This document shows, piece by piece, positions 1 through 10,271 of a DNA stretch of 25,214 bases. The notes beneath the pieces were generated by a model, which saw only the letters and a program-made list of their open reading frames with translations, did not search any database and was not told the origin of the DNA. Source of the stretch: Anaerolineales bacterium. GTDB lineage: Bacteria > Chloroflexota > Anaerolineae > 4572-78 > J111. The stretch covers positions 1 through 25,214 of the forward strand of contig JAAUSP010000032.1 of the NCBI GenBank assembly GCA_012032575.1. The letters run 5' to 3'. The translations under genes were made by a program, and so were the position numbers. Position 1 is the stretch's first letter, and each line of letters opens with the position of its first letter.

Positions 1-1919
1 CCATTGTTGCGCAGGATAACTTTGAACATCAGCGGATTAGTTTCAAAGGCAGCTTCGACGGGCGAGACTTCATCGGGCCAGTAATCGTTGTAGCTCACGC
101 CCAGCCAGGTAATTTCGACCCGGTCAGGGGTCGTTTCGGGCAGGGCCTCAACGATAACGCCGGTGGTCAGGTCAGCGCTGGCGGCAAAAATGGTGTCAAT
201 ATCTTGCAGGCGATGGACATTGGTAGCGATGCAAATTTTGCCAACTGCCGCAGGCCCGGCACACTTCGCCCGCTTCCAGCAGTTCAATCATGCCGTTGGT
301 GTTGATGCTAATCCGTTTGATGGAACGGGGAGTGGTTCGGCCAAAACTGAAGGCAAAGGGGAGCGTGTATTCCAGGGCTACGTCGTCATCAAGAGCGATG
401 CTGGCATCACGGTTGGGGATGGTAGGGAAGTTCCCCCAGGCGACGCTGCGGGTGTCGTTGGTAGGGCCGCTCCAGGCCAGGTTCCAGGTGGTGTTAGGGA
501 GAGCCTGGCGGTTATTGCGATAAAGGCGGGCTGGCTGATTCTGGTTGCCCCAGGCGGCGTCCGGGTAGTTATCATCGTCAAAATCGGCCCAGGCCAGGCT
601 GGTGGTGTTATCGGCGTTGGAATTATTATCGCCTAATTGAGAACTGGCTGCGCCTAACTGTAAGCCGGTGTTCTGATGAAGGCGGTTAGGCGTACCGTAG
701 TCGCCCACGCTCAAATCCAGGTCGCTATCCTGATCGGTATCGGCCCAAGCCACTGCATAGCTGTGGCGCGACTCGCTGGGTGTCCAGACCGACTCTTTGG
801 TCAGTGGCCCAATCAGGCATTCATTGGGACTGAATGCACCGCCGGTATTTTTGTAGAGCCGCAACAAGCACATATTATGCTGGGTGCGATAGGCGGTATC
901 AATATAGCTGGCGGCGGCCAAATCGAGAGCGCCGTCCCGGTCATAATCGGCCAGGTCAATTCGCCAGAGAACATCCGGGGTGATAAAAGTTTGGTTGGGC
1001 ACATAAAAAACGTTATCGTCATAAATATAATTTTTGCCGCGCCGGAAGCCGTTGGTTATCTCAAAATCGCCCGCCGAAATCAGTTCCAGCTTGCCGTCGT
1101 TATCTACATCGGCCCAGCGTACGCTAAAGGTGCGATGAGCGTGATTGCCGGCGGTCACCAGTTGGCCGTTGTCGTTGCGGTAAACTACAGTTTGATCGGC
1201 TGTTGCCAGGGCCAGGTCAAGATCACCGTCCTGGTCATAATCACCCCAGTCCTGGTCGTAACCACCGGCTTCGGTAGTGCAGCCGCTCGGCCCTTCCAAA
1301 GGGGGGCGCCTTCGGCGTTAAGAACAGAGGTTTTGAGTTGAACCGTGGTTTGGGTTTGGTTACTGGGTATAAATGAAACGCCGCCATAGGTCACGGCGGC
1401 ATCATTAAAGATCAAGCTGTTGGCGGCCCGGCAGTCAACTCTGGCCTTAAACCGCAGGATTGTGGTCTGACCGGGATTGATGGTAAAGTTGCGCCAGATT
1501 ACTCCATTGGCCGTTTCTATAACGGTATCAGTGTTGGCCGCACCTTTACGCAAAGCCGGAATAGAAACCTGAGTGACAGTTTTGTTGACCTCGCAGGCGA
1601 TGCCGGGCGTCCCTGCAATACATTCAACACCAAAGAAAGTGCCGGAAACAAGCGTATCTTCGGCTTTATCTACAGCAAGTGGCGAACCGGTCAGGTTTCT
1701 AATGGTCAAAGTGTAGGTAATGCGGTCGCCATTGTAGATAATGGCCCCATTGATAGGGTCTGCGTCGGTTTGTACCGTTTTGACAACACTGAGATCTTCA
1801 CCTTGAGCCGCCGGGCGGGCAGTGGCCCGAGGAGGAGAGAGCAATCCAATCGTCGCAGTCATAAACAGGCACACAATTCCTAATGTCGCCAAAAATCTAC
1901 GAATAGCTTGATGATTCAT
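1..1919 (-). CDS. secreted DUF11 / FG-GAP (VCBS-like) repeat protein, partial, two frameshifts
   Basis: The N-terminus has a signal peptide (basic start, hydrophobic stretch ending near ATARPAAQG). A DUF11-like beta domain follows (VVKTVQTD..., ITYTLTIRNLTG). Repeated FG-GAP/VCBS-type units come next, with calcium-binding-like motifs such as DYDQDGDLDLALA, DVDNDGKLELIS, DYDRDGALDLAA, DTDQDSDLDLSVG and DFDDDNYPDAAW. The reading frame changes near 1300 (run of C; one more C would give NAEGAPPLEGPSG) and again near 240. Beyond 240 a third frame stays open to the left edge (GVIVEALPETTPDRVEITW), so the C-terminus is outside the window. The protein is probably exported and either anchored or released; such repeats form beta-propellers used in adhesion or ligand binding. 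It lies downstream of the two-component genes and 172 bases after the last of them, so it may have its own promoter. A direct role with the injection system is not shown. Confidence 0.8.
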
Positions 1920-2028
1920 AGTTGTTCACTCTGGTACGTACACAAGCAATGAAGTAACGGGTACGGATGAGGCACACGGACAGGCCAAAGCTCATCGCCT
2001 ATTTAGAATTGTAAATGTGTCCAAGCTA

Positions 2029-2034
2029 ATTATA
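2029..2034 (-). promoter_or_regulatory. possible -10 box (TATAAT) upstream of the FG-GAP gene
   Basis: The minus strand reads TATAAT exactly here, about 110 bases before the ATG at 1919. The sequence 17-18 bases upstream (CTGACC / ACTGAC) is only a weak match to a -35 box. The 172-base gap before this gene makes a separate promoter reasonable, but this is a motif match only. Confidence 0.25.
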
Positions 2035-2091
2035 GGGTTACTCTCGTCAGTGGTCAGTAAAAAGGGCGTAACCCATCCGTAAAAAATCAGT

Positions 2092-2466
2092 TTAGATAGT
2101 CGTTAGCAAGATAGCCTGACGCAGTTGGTCATCTAAACAACCTTTAAGCAAGGCAGACGAAGCCCCGGCGTTTAGTGCATCCTGGCGTTGGCTCCAGCTG
2201 TTGGCCAGAACTATCAGATTTAAGGTGGGGGCAGCCAGGCGAAGTTGTCCCAGTCTGGTATCCAGGTTGCCGTTGGCAGCGTCGGCGTCCAGTAATAACA
2301 GGTTCGGCTGACAGTGGGATAGAACTTTCAGGGCTTCATCAGGGCTTGAGACTTGGTCTGCTACGCGTACGCCGGGAATGGTTCGCAAAAAGGTGCGCAA
2401 AGAACTGCCCATAATCCCAGTGGGGGCAACCAAAAGGGTCTGGATCAAAACACCGGATTCTGTCAT
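2092..2466 (-). CDS. degenerate (pseudo-)receiver domain protein
   Basis: A 124-residue single-domain protein with the response-regulator receiver pattern: a first beta strand (TLLVAPTG), LLLLDAD around residue 60, a later strand LIVLAN near 84-89 and a lysine at about 108 (ALLKG). The pair of acidic residues that normally sits at the end of strand 1 and binds magnesium is replaced by APTG. D60 is kept at the usual phosphorylation position, but efficient aspartyl phosphorylation is doubtful. There is no output domain. It follows the NarL-type regulator by 105 bases and has its own ribosome site (AGGAG just before ATG). It could be a phosphate-independent partner or an antagonist of the adjacent kinase/regulator pair; this is inference. 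Confidence 0.75.
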   Translation of the reverse strand: MTESGVLIQTLLVAPTGIMGSSLRTFLRTIPGVRVADQVSSPDEALKVLSHCQPNLLLLDADAANGNLDTRLGQLRLAAPTLNLIVLANSWSQRQDALNAGASSALLKGCLDDQLRQAILLTTI

Positions 2467-2571
2467 ACTCCTAGCCTAACAAAATTCGGCGGTCAAGTCA
2501 TCGGTGCGAGGCTTATTTTTAACTAAGCACACCTAAGCGCAGCGTTTAGGGTCTAAACAATCAGGGACAGG

Positions 2572-3234
2572 TTACTCGACGCTCAAACCCCGCTCCTGGC
2601 GCAAGACGTACACAATAGCCTGGTTGCGATTCTCCAGACCCAGTTTACCCAAAATATTGGAAACGTGGACTCGCACCGTTGACCCGCTGAGATGCAGTCG
2701 CCCGGCAATGGCCCGGTTAGATAAGCCTTCGCTGAGTAAAGCCAGCACTTCCTGCTCGCGCGGGGTCAGGGGTTCAACCAGACCCTCAGTTTGAGGCAGG
2801 GGGCTGCGGCTGTGGCGTACTCCCCGAGCCAGTTTGGCTGCTACGTCGGGCGGCAAAAAAGTGTTGCCCGCAGCCACTTCACGCACCCCCCGCAGAAATT
2901 CTTCCCGTGAAGCATCCTTCAAGAGATAACCCATTGCCCCGGCCTGGATAGCGGCCACCACTCTTTCGTCGGAGGTGGAACTGGTGATAGCCAGGATGCG
3001 CGCTTGCGGCTGCTGGGCCAAAATTTCGGCAATCGCTTCGACGCCGTCTTTGACCGGCAGGTACAAATCCAGCACAATGACATCGGGCTGTAAAGCCAGG
3101 GCGCACTGGACGGCTTGCTGCCCATCGGCAGCCTCAGCCACCACCTGCATGGCCGGCTCTATTTCCAGGACTACCCGCAGCGCTTCGCGCATCATGGGGT
3201 GATCGTCCACCAATAGAATTCGGATGGGGGTCAT
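2572..3234 (-). CDS. NarL/FixJ-family response regulator
   Basis: A 220-residue protein with an N-terminal receiver domain (about 1-120) and a C-terminal LuxR-type helix-turn-helix (about 154-216). The acidic pocket D10/D11 (LLVDDHP), phosphoacceptor D56 (VIVLDLYLP), T/S at 84-86 (AITSS) and K106 (YLLKDA) are all present, so it should be phosphorylatable. The HTH carries the usual LTPREQEVLALLSEGLSN pattern and a recognition region STVRVHVSNILGKLGL. The start codon overlaps the stop of the upstream histidine kinase (ATGA at 3231-3234), so the two are translationally coupled and form a cognate pair. Its targets are unknown; the neighbouring injection-system and surface genes are candidates by position only. 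Confidence 0.95.
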   Translation of the reverse strand: MTPIRILLVDDHPMMREALRVVLEIEPAMQVVAEAADGQQAVQCALALQPDVIVLDLYLPVKDGVEAIAEILAQQPQARILAITSSTSDERVVAAIQAGAMGYLLKDASREEFLRGVREVAAGNTFLPPDVAAKLARGVRHSRSPLPQTEGLVEPLTPREQEVLALLSEGLSNRAIAGRLHLSGSTVRVHVSNILGKLGLENRNQAIVYVLRQERGLSVE

Positions 3235-4475
3235 GGCGTATTTCTCCTGAAGGTCACTCGTGTCCCCTGGTCCGGAGCGGAGTGGACCTCGATTTGCCCG
3301 CCCAGGCGTTGGGCGCGTTCAGCCATGCCACACAGGCCCAAGCCTTTTCCCCGACCATTTTTATCACCCAGGTCAAGTCCTCGCCCGTTGTCGGCAATTT
3401 CCATCTTAAAGTGATCAAAGCTGCCGGCCAGCCAGACGGTTACACGAGTCGCACAGGCGTATTTAAGGGCATTATTGAGACTCTCGACTGCAATGGGATA
3501 AAGTTCTGCTTCCCAGATTTTGGGCCAACTGGCATCGGTTTCGACCATAAGCTGCGCCTCAACCCCGGCGCGGCGCTCAACCGTATCCAGCCGGTGCTGG
3601 AGGGCTTCTACCAGGCCAATTTCTTCGGGCGAGGCCAGCCGCAGTTCGTACACCAGCAAGCGCATTTCCTTAAGCGCCTGGCGAGCGCTTTCGACCACAT
3701 GGCCCAAAACTTTTTCCAGCCGCTCCGGTTGAGCCTGCTGCAAATGAGCGGCTGTTTCGGCGGACAGGACCAGGCTGTGCAGCGATTGAGCCACCGAGTC
3801 GTGCAGGTCACGGGCCAACCGGCGGCGTTCGGTCACAACGGCATTTTCGGCCACGACGGTGCGCAGGTGGGAATTTTCCAAAATGACGCCCAGGCCGTCA
3901 GCCAAAGCGCCAAACAGGGCAATATCTTCCACCGCAAAGTGGCGTGGGGCTGTCCAAAGCGCACCCAACATCCCCGGTTGGTGATCCGGCAGGGAAACCC
4001 ATTTGAACAGGCAAGCCCCAAAGCCGGCTCTGGCGATTGCTTCCGGCAAGTCGGGCGAGTCAGCCGTATTGATATCGGCTCGCACATCGAAGCCAAAGGC
4101 CAGCCAATCGAGCGGCAAGTTATGTAAGCCGGTCTCGACAGCCTCAGACAAGCCCTGCTGCGCTTCCAAATGCAAGAAGTCTTGCTCAACCTGATAAAAA
4201 CAGGTCGCTTCGCAATTTAAAATCGCCCGAATTTTATCCAAAGCCTGTTTTTGCAGCGTCCCACTTTCGAGAGTCTGGCCGGCCATCAACATCAGGTTAT
4301 ACAGGCCGGTCAGCTTGTGACTCTGGTCAGCCAGGTGGATAGACAGCAAGTCATGGCCCTGGCGCAGGTCATTTTCCAACTGCTGCCGGGTTTCGATTTC
4401 TGCTTTCAGGCCGCGGAGGGCAGTCTCCAGGTCGCTGGTACGCTCGATGACCTGCCGTTGTAAATCTTCAACCAT
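3231..4475 (-). CDS. cytoplasmic GAF-type sensor histidine kinase, NarX/DesK class (HisKA_3)
   Basis: No membrane segment or signal peptide is present, so it should act in the cytoplasm. Numbered from a possible TTG start at 4517, a coiled-coil N-terminus (to about residue 60) leads into a GAF-like region (about 70-220). The dimerisation/phosphotransfer helix ERRRLARDLHDSVAQSLH has its histidine near 239. An HATPase_c domain follows: N-box ESLNNALKYA near 345, G1 DNGRG near 376, G2 GKGLGLCGMAER near 390. I prefer the ATG at 4475 (MVEDLQRQVIERTSDLE) because a GCAGGG ribosome site precedes it. The earlier in-frame ATG (4505) and TTG (4517) overlap the end of the upstream Ig-domain gene and lack a clear ribosome site. 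The gene is coupled to the regulator by a 4-base overlap and follows the multi-Ig protein by about 20 bases. Confidence 0.93.
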   Translation of the reverse strand: MVEDLQRQVIERTSDLETALRGLKAEIETRQQLENDLRQGHDLLSIHLADQSHKLTGLYNLMLMAGQTLESGTLQKQALDKIRAILNCEATCFYQVEQDFLHLEAQQGLSEAVETGLHNLPLDWLAFGFDVRADINTADSPDLPEAIARAGFGACLFKWVSLPDHQPGMLGALWTAPRHFAVEDIALFGALADGLGVILENSHLRTVVAENAVVTERRRLARDLHDSVAQSLHSLVLSAETAAHLQQAQPERLEKVLGHVVESARQALKEMRLLVYELRLASPEEIGLVEALQHRLDTVERRAGVEAQLMVETDASWPKIWEAELYPIAVESLNNALKYACATRVTVWLAGSFDHFKMEIADNGRGLDLGDKNGRGKGLGLCGMAERAQRLGGQIEVHSAPDQGTRVTFRRNTP

Positions 4476-4495
4476 AATCCCTGCATACCTTTTTT

Positions 4496-7400
4496 CTATG
4501 GACATGTGCTGGACCAACTGGTGCCGCTTGGTCCTGTTTCCACCGGATTCAGGTTAATGTCTTCATAAAGCGTGACAACGTAATAAATTTTACAGGAGCC
4601 GCCCCCGCCATCGGTCCAATCGCGTGCGTCCGTTCCCACGTCGGCGACAGGGCCAAAATTGTTACCGGGCGGCACATCGGCCCGGTAAACACGGAAGCCT
4701 AAAATATCCTGACTGCCGCTCCAACTCCAGGTGATGGTATTATCCAGGCCCGACATGCTGCCATTAACACTTGAAGGCGGTTGGGGGGCGGGCTTGGGCA
4801 TCACATGGAGTTTCATATTCTTGGTCGTCACCAGCCCATTTTTATTTTTGGCAGTCAGGGCATACACCGCCGGAGTTTTCCCCTGAGTTTGGGTGGAAAA
4901 GTCTGGCACATCCAGAAAGTTTGGCCCTGGTCCATAACTGCCGCCCGGACTCAGGGTAACATCGGTGGCGTCATCAGACACAATCCAGCTTAACTGGATT
5001 GTGGTGCCGGCCTCGACCGTGTATTCTTCATCACTCAAACGAGTCACTTTGCCGCTATCCGCCGAGTCTCTGGCTTCAACTTTGAAGAAGAAGATAGTGG
5101 GCGCGGGCGGGGTAGCCGTGGGCGTGGCCGTAGCGGGTAGCGGCGTGTTGGTCGGCGCGGGTGTGGTGGTGGGCGTGGGTTCTTTGACCGTCGCTTCTAC
5201 ATTGGCGCTGATTTTTTGGTCAACGTTTATCGCCGTCAAGACAAAAAGGGACGACCCCGTGACCGAAACGTTGAGCGAGCCTTCCTTAGTTAAGCCAACA
5301 ATCGGGCTGCCCAGCGATGGCCCGCTGATTTCCACGCCGGTGGTATCGCCCACCACCGACCATTTTAATTCCACCGAACCGCTGCTGCCTTTGAGCAAAA
5401 TTAGCGTGTCGGGATTGGCGGTGAAGAACTTGATTTGAGGGGCCGGCGGGATGCCGGTCGCAGTCGGCGCGGGCGTCACATACACGGTGACACTCTGGGG
5501 CTTGGCCGCCGAGGGACCGTTGGCCGCGTTGAGAACGTAATTGGTTGTATCCAGCGGGGCGATACTGACACTCTGCGAGGCCGGTAAACCCTCGCCGATG
5601 CCTAACACACTGACCTGATCCACGCCGGTCACTTCCCAGGAGAGAGTGGTATTTTCCCCGGCGACAATGGCCGGGGGGTTGGCAAAGAATCTGGAGACAA
5701 ACGGGGTGGGCATAGGGGTGGGCGTCGGCGTAGACACTTTGATAATGAACGGGTCGGAACGAATGGGCGTAGCAATATAAACATTGCTGGCTTCCAACAC
5801 ATACGTTGTTTCCCGGTCCAGCGGCCCGGTATCGAGCGAGCCGCCTGGCCCCGGCACAGGTTTGGGGTTGCCGTCGGCCTGGTTGATCAGATTTATTTGT
5901 TCCGCGCCCTGCACTTGCCAGGAAAGCTTCACGCTGTCGCCGGTGATAATACTTTCTTTATCACCACCAAAGGTCATAATCGTGGGCGGCACGGGGGTTA
6001 TAACGACCGATACGGTTTGCGGCTCGACCCCAAACCACTGTGGATTGAGCCGTGACAGCCAGTTGTCGCCTTTGAGCTGGTAAACCGCATTAGCGGTTGG
6101 GGCCACGGTAATATTGCCGACCGAACTATCTAACGGGTCCTGGCTTAATTCGGGGATGACCAGCCGGGTAAACGGCGAAGCCTGCCAGTAAAGGGTGACA
6201 GAATCGCCGGCTCTGGCAATTTTGCTCGACGATCCATCCACGTTAAAGGTGCTGATGGAGGGTTTAAAAATGACCACAATCAAGGCCAGTAAAAACAGCC
6301 CCAACAAGAACAACAGCAGCGGGCCAATCAGGGGTGATGTTTTGAGCTGGCCCAACATCGAGCGGGGCAATTGCGCCCCATCGGGCATAGAGGAGGTGAT
6401 GGTGAAGGTGTAGCTCCGTTTGCCCAGGGCGACAAACTGGCGGCTGTGCGGCGTAATCAAAACCGGCAGGCTAACGGTTTGTTCCGGCGGAATGTGAAAC
6501 TCGGCCTGATTCGCCAGGTTAGCACCCTCGCCGGGAACTTTGAATTCAAAACTACACCCCCGCTCGTCGTCACGGCCATCTACCTGAAACAGGGTGTTGC
6601 TGTTGCCTTTGTTGGTCAGGGCAATCGAGGCTCTGGCCGTGCGGGTAAACCAGGAGATAGATTGCTGGCGCGGGTTTATTTCGCCCACGCTGAATTCGTA
6701 ATAAGGATTAATCATCAGGGTGGCCCCACGCCGATTAACCCGGCCAGGATAGTTGAGGGAGGTGATGACCAGGGCAAAGTGATGCGGGCCGGCATAACTG
6801 GTGGGCAGACGCGGCGGGGCGATGCTGATGGTCACACTGGCCCGGTTGCCTTCAAACAGGTTGACGTATCGCGGGGAAATCGTCACCCATCTTTCGTCCA
6901 GCCCTTCGACCCTGACCGAGAAAGTGGCGACCAAATCGCCGCCGTTGATAATGGTCAATTGATAAACAGCGGTTTGTTCGACCTCAACCGTAATTTCCTG
7001 AAGCTGGAGTTCGGCGATGATAAAATCGTCGTCCTCATCCGGCACCGGCGAGGTGATGCGGGTGACAGGCACGCCGTTCACCTGCATCACCGGGGGCAAA
7101 GGGCGGCTGATGGGCCTGGGGGCCGCTTCGGGCCGGGTGGAGGGCGGCATCACCATCATCGAACGAGCGCCCGATGGGGGTCGCCCCTGCGGCGCTACGG
7201 GTCGCGTGGCATGCTGGGGCGGTGAAACTGGCGGCGCAGCCGGGGGCATGATCATGGGCCGGCTGATCGGCGGTTGGGGCGGCACATAACCCTGGTTGAG
7301 TTGGGTTGGGTGCTCAAAGAGAATCAGGATATACCCGCCCAAATTCATACGCTCCAGATGACGCACGGGCCTGGGCTGATAAATGTTGAGCGATGGTTCG

Positions 7401-7609
7401 TCGCCGTCCGTTTGTCCCTCATCACTCAGCAGCATCAGGCGATAGGGTTTCTGCTGGTGATGCAAAACTGCCAGAAAAGGAGCCACTTCGGGATCGGCAA
7501 TCACCAAATCATTCTCCGGGTCGCCGCCGATGTTGGTAAACCCTTTGACCGGGTCAAGGGTGTAAAATTTAACTTCGCCGTCAGGGCTGATGATTTCGAT
7601 GCGGTCCAT
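4496..7609 (-). CDS. FHA-like / beta-sandwich / transmembrane / multi-Ig-domain protein
   Basis: A 1037-residue protein, probably membrane-anchored with the N-terminus inside. Residues 1-100 look like a forkhead-associated fold (IGGDPENDLVIADPEVAPF), but the conserved Arg and the SRxH phosphothreonine-binding motif are missing. A Pro-rich linker spans about 101-185. Two beta-sandwich (NEW3/CARDB-like) domains follow (about 195-302 and 305-415). One strong transmembrane helix lies near 426-448, with LKTSP before it and KPSIS after it. The outside part has about five Ig-like domains (pattern F.ANP..I..GE.TTLSW.V) joined by Thr/Pro linkers, and a final fibronectin-III-like domain (about 940-1037). 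A ribosome site AGGAAGGG precedes the ATG. Its inner half has the same architecture as the soluble protein at 10409-11368, suggesting a shared partner. Scaffold, anchor or envelope sensor are all possible; no enzymatic motif is seen. Confidence 0.85.
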   Translation of the reverse strand: MDRIEIISPDGEVKFYTLDPVKGFTNIGGDPENDLVIADPEVAPFLAVLHHQQKPYRLMLLSDEGQTDGDEPSLNIYQPRPVRHLERMNLGGYILILFEHPTQLNQGYVPPQPPISRPMIMPPAAPPVSPPQHATRPVAPQGRPPSGARSMMVMPPSTRPEAAPRPISRPLPPVMQVNGVPVTRITSPVPDEDDDFIIAELQLQEITVEVEQTAVYQLTIINGGDLVATFSVRVEGLDERWVTISPRYVNLFEGNRASVTISIAPPRLPTSYAGPHHFALVITSLNYPGRVNRRGATLMINPYYEFSVGEINPRQQSISWFTRTARASIALTNKGNSNTLFQVDGRDDERGCSFEFKVPGEGANLANQAEFHIPPEQTVSLPVLITPHSRQFVALGKRSYTFTITSSMPDGAQLPRSMLGQLKTSPLIGPLLLFLLGLFLLALIVVIFKPSISTFNVDGSSSKIARAGDSVTLYWQASPFTRLVIPELSQDPLDSSVGNITVAPTANAVYQLKGDNWLSRLNPQWFGVEPQTVSVVITPVPPTIMTFGGDKESIITGDSVKLSWQVQGAEQINLINQADGNPKPVPGPGGSLDTGPLDRETTYVLEASNVYIATPIRSDPFIIKVSTPTPTPMPTPFVSRFFANPPAIVAGENTTLSWEVTGVDQVSVLGIGEGLPASQSVSIAPLDTTNYVLNAANGPSAAKPQSVTVYVTPAPTATGIPPAPQIKFFTANPDTLILLKGSSGSVELKWSVVGDTTGVEISGPSLGSPIVGLTKEGSLNVSVTGSSLFVLTAINVDQKISANVEATVKEPTPTTTPAPTNTPLPATATPTATPPAPTIFFFKVEARDSADSGKVTRLSDEEYTVEAGTTIQLSWIVSDDATDVTLSPGGSYGPGPNFLDVPDFSTQTQGKTPAVYALTAKNKNGLVTTKNMKLHVMPKPAPQPPSSVNGSMSGLDNTITWSWSGSQDILGFRVYRADVPPGNNFGPVADVGTDARDWTDGGGGSCKIYYVVTLYEDINLNPVETGPSGTSWSSTCP

Positions 7610-7677
7610 ACACAGACACCCTTCCTAAAAAATAAAAAGTAGAAAAGTAGCCAGAAGAGTTCTACAGCGTGGTGCCC

Positions 7678-7765
7678 GTTACGAAACGAGCAGGCCGGGA
7701 TCCCACGCCCGGCACTCCCTGCGGTCGTCGGCGGCGTGGGAGCCGCCTCTGCTAAGTTTCGCAAC
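7678..7765. repeat. REP/MITE-like imperfect palindrome between the multi-Ig and vWA genes
   Basis: Arms 7678-7709 and 7733-7765 are imperfect inverted repeats. The inner 9 bases TCCCACGCC pair perfectly with GGCGTGGGA, the outer ends GTTACGAAAC and GTTTCGCAAC match with one difference, and the middle matches apart from small gaps. It fills most of the 165-base space between the two genes. It could fold into a long mRNA hairpin. No run of T follows on the minus strand, so it is not a classical terminator. Confidence 0.75.
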
Positions 7766-7774
7766 GCAAACTAC

Positions 7775-10253
7775 CTACAGAAAATTCAAGGCCAAAAGCC
7801 GCCAGACGGCCAGGATGACAACCAAACCGGCCAGTCCGGCCATCAACATCACTGTCAGAACAGGCGGCAGGTAATACCATAGCCAGAAAAATCCCTTTAC
7901 TTCAACCAGTCCCGGCTGCTTCAGCGGTGCGGCATTGGTCTGGTCGAGCGGGGTAGAAGTCAGGGTAAAAGGATAAATTTGCCGCCGATGAAGAATACGC
8001 GGCGTCATGACCAGCTCAACCAGCACGCTTTGCCCCGCTTCCACCGGCGGAGTTTGCACCCACATATCGGCTGCCCCTACGGCAAAAGTGACCGGCTGCG
8101 CCGCCGGTTCGCTGCTGACCGGTTTGTTCCCGTTCGATAAAAACTGCCCGGTAGCGACTCGTCCGGCTTGCTGGCTGCCTGCCCCCGGAACTGCGCTGCC
8201 GACCTGATCACGCAGATATTCAACCGTTCTAACCCGCTGCGTTTCGGTTCGCACCAGGCGTTCTACCGGCATATATCTGGCCGAAATCTGTTTGCCAAAC
8301 CGGGCCACGGTTGTTCCGGCGGAACCGGGTAAAACCTGGGAGATGGTCGTAATAAGTTCCAGGACTCCGGACAAGCCGCCGTAAATTCGACTCTGCACCG
8401 CTTCAACCCCGGCCACCGCCGATTGAGATCGCCTGGAGCGTGAGGCCGGCAGAGCCTTAGCCGCAGGCGCGACCGGCTGGACCTGGTCAGGTTGAGCCAC
8501 CGGCAGCACTGGCAGCGATTTGCCGTGCAAGCTAAACTGGAATTTTAGGTTCTTTTCGGCGTCGGCCCCCAGGCCAAAGCGGCTGCTGATATTGCCCGAA
8601 TTGACCAATTCCAGGCTGGCCCGGCGCTGCACCCACTTTTGTTGAGCCAGCTTGATGATTCTTAACAGCCTGATGGTCAGTACAATGATGAGGGCCAAAG
8701 CTACCAATACCAGCATTACCGTAGTCCCCCAGTTGGAACCAGCGATTCTGCAAAAGCTGTTCAACCCACGTTGGGGGAGGGGGACCGGCGGGCAGCAGTT
8801 CCAATTCTGCCACATCGGTAGCGGTGTGGCCGGTGGTATCTGTAACCAGAACCTTCATCTGGTAGGTTCCCGGCGAGTAAGCCTGCGTGTCAAACCCAAA
8901 GCCATACGGCGGAGCCGTGCTGCGACCCAACAATTTATCATTGAGCATATAATCAACGCTGGCTAATCCGGCAGCAGTTTCAATTTGAACGGTCGGTGTA
9001 ACCGGCTGCCCAATTTCGATGGAGGTTTGCAGCATAAAAACTTTGACCTTGAGCGAACCTTCCACCGTCACGTTGAGCGGAATTGTGCCGGTATTGCCCG
9101 CTTTATCCACCGCTTTGATGGTCAATATATGAGAGCCGAAGCCGGTCGTGGCCGTATCCCAGACAAAGCTGTAAGGCGGGGTCGTGACCTCGGCCAAAAC
9201 CTGATTATCCAACAGATAAGTCACCGTTGACAGGGGGGCGGGCGCAGTGGCAGTGACTCCCAGGTTAACCAGGCCGCTCACAGTTTGGCCGTTGGTGAGG
9301 CCCGTCGGGCTGAGGTTAACCGGGCCGGGGGTGGTGATAAATTGTCCGGCGGCGGTTTCGCTATCGCCGTTGGGTCCGGTCACGTGCACAAAAACTTCGT
9401 GGATGGTGTTATCAGCCGGCAGGCTGGAGTTGAAAGTGATTTTGTAGCCCTGGCGCAGTTGTTTTTCCAGGGTTAGCATGGTGAAGTTGACGGCCTCGGC
9501 ATCGGCCACGGCCAGGTATGCCCCGCCGGTCACAGCTACCTCAGCTTTAAGCGGATGTTGACCCTGCACCTTGCCACCAAAACCAATAATGTAAAGCGGC
9601 AGCCGGGCTTTTTGCACCCAGGGCAACACATAATCAAGTGAGGGTGAGCCAACATTATCATAATTGTCGGTGATAATGATGATGGCTTTACGGCCAGCGG
9701 GGAGTGGGTCAAGCAGCCGGGCCGCTTCGACAATGGTTTGATGCAGCGCCGTGTGTTCGCCCTCAGGTTGCAGGGCGTCAATGGCGGTGGTTAAGGCGGT
9801 GGTATTATTGGTGAAGGTATAATTCGGCTTAACCCCGTCGCTAAAACTCAACAGGGCCAGCCGGTCCTCCATAGCCAGCGTTTGCACCAGACTCTTCGCC
9901 GCCGTTTTTACTTCGGCCAAATCTGTCTCTGGTAGACTGACATCGAGAGCCAAAACCACCTGCAACCCTGTCAGCGAAATCGGCTCCACTATTTGCGGCG
10001 GGATAGGTGTTTGCAGGTTGTTCTCAAAAATGACAAAATCTTTGGCCGTCAGTTTTTCCAGGGGTTGGCCCGATTGGGAAACGGTGGTATAAAGCGTTAA
10101 CTGGGGAAAGTGCTGACTTTCCGTGCCGGTGAGCGCCACCAACAGGGCTTCCCCCTGCGCCCCAGCCCCGGTCGCCAGGCCAAAAACCAATAGCCAGCCT
10201 GTCACAAGCAGGGGTATATTTTTTACTAATCGCGTTAGCTTTGCCCAGGTCAT
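7775..10253 (-). CDS. von Willebrand factor A / Ig-domain membrane protein (one frameshift)
   Basis: About 825 residues once the frameshift near 8720 is bridged; removing one G from a run of five joins NRWFQLG to TTVMLVLVALAL. It has an N-terminal signal peptide or anchor (LLVTGWLLVFGLATGAGAQ). A vWA domain spans about 90-270 with a partial MIDAS: D104 and S106 (LDVSLP, the second Ser replaced), T168 and D196 (TDNYDN). Two bacterial Ig-like domains follow (about 310-398 and 405-488). A transmembrane helix sits near 510-535, followed by positive charges (RLLRIIKLAQQK), then a region of about 250 residues expected in the cytoplasm, including a beta domain, and a hydrophobic C-terminal tail (about 787-825). 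The vWA part should therefore be outside and the beta domain inside. It lies between two FHA-like genes in the same orientation. It may bind a protein ligand or assemble a surface complex; the link to the injection system is positional. Confidence 0.85.
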
Positions 10254-10271
10254 AGCTATATTTCAAATAAA

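Noticed and set aside
163..1341. Plus-strand open frames opposite the FG-GAP gene
   Set aside because: They mirror the repeat gene on the other strand and show no domain signal; the minus-strand frames have clear motifs.
2532..2550. Small palindrome (CCTAAGCGCAGCGTTTAGG) between the response regulator and the pseudo-receiver gene, considered as a terminator or regulator site
   Set aside because: The stem has a mismatch on the transcribed strand, there is no T-run, and it does not resemble a known NarL-type site closely enough.
3282..4127. Plus-strand open frame of 281 residues opposite the histidine kinase
   Set aside because: It lies wholly inside the kinase gene, whose catalytic motifs are intact; no recognisable protein family in the plus frame.
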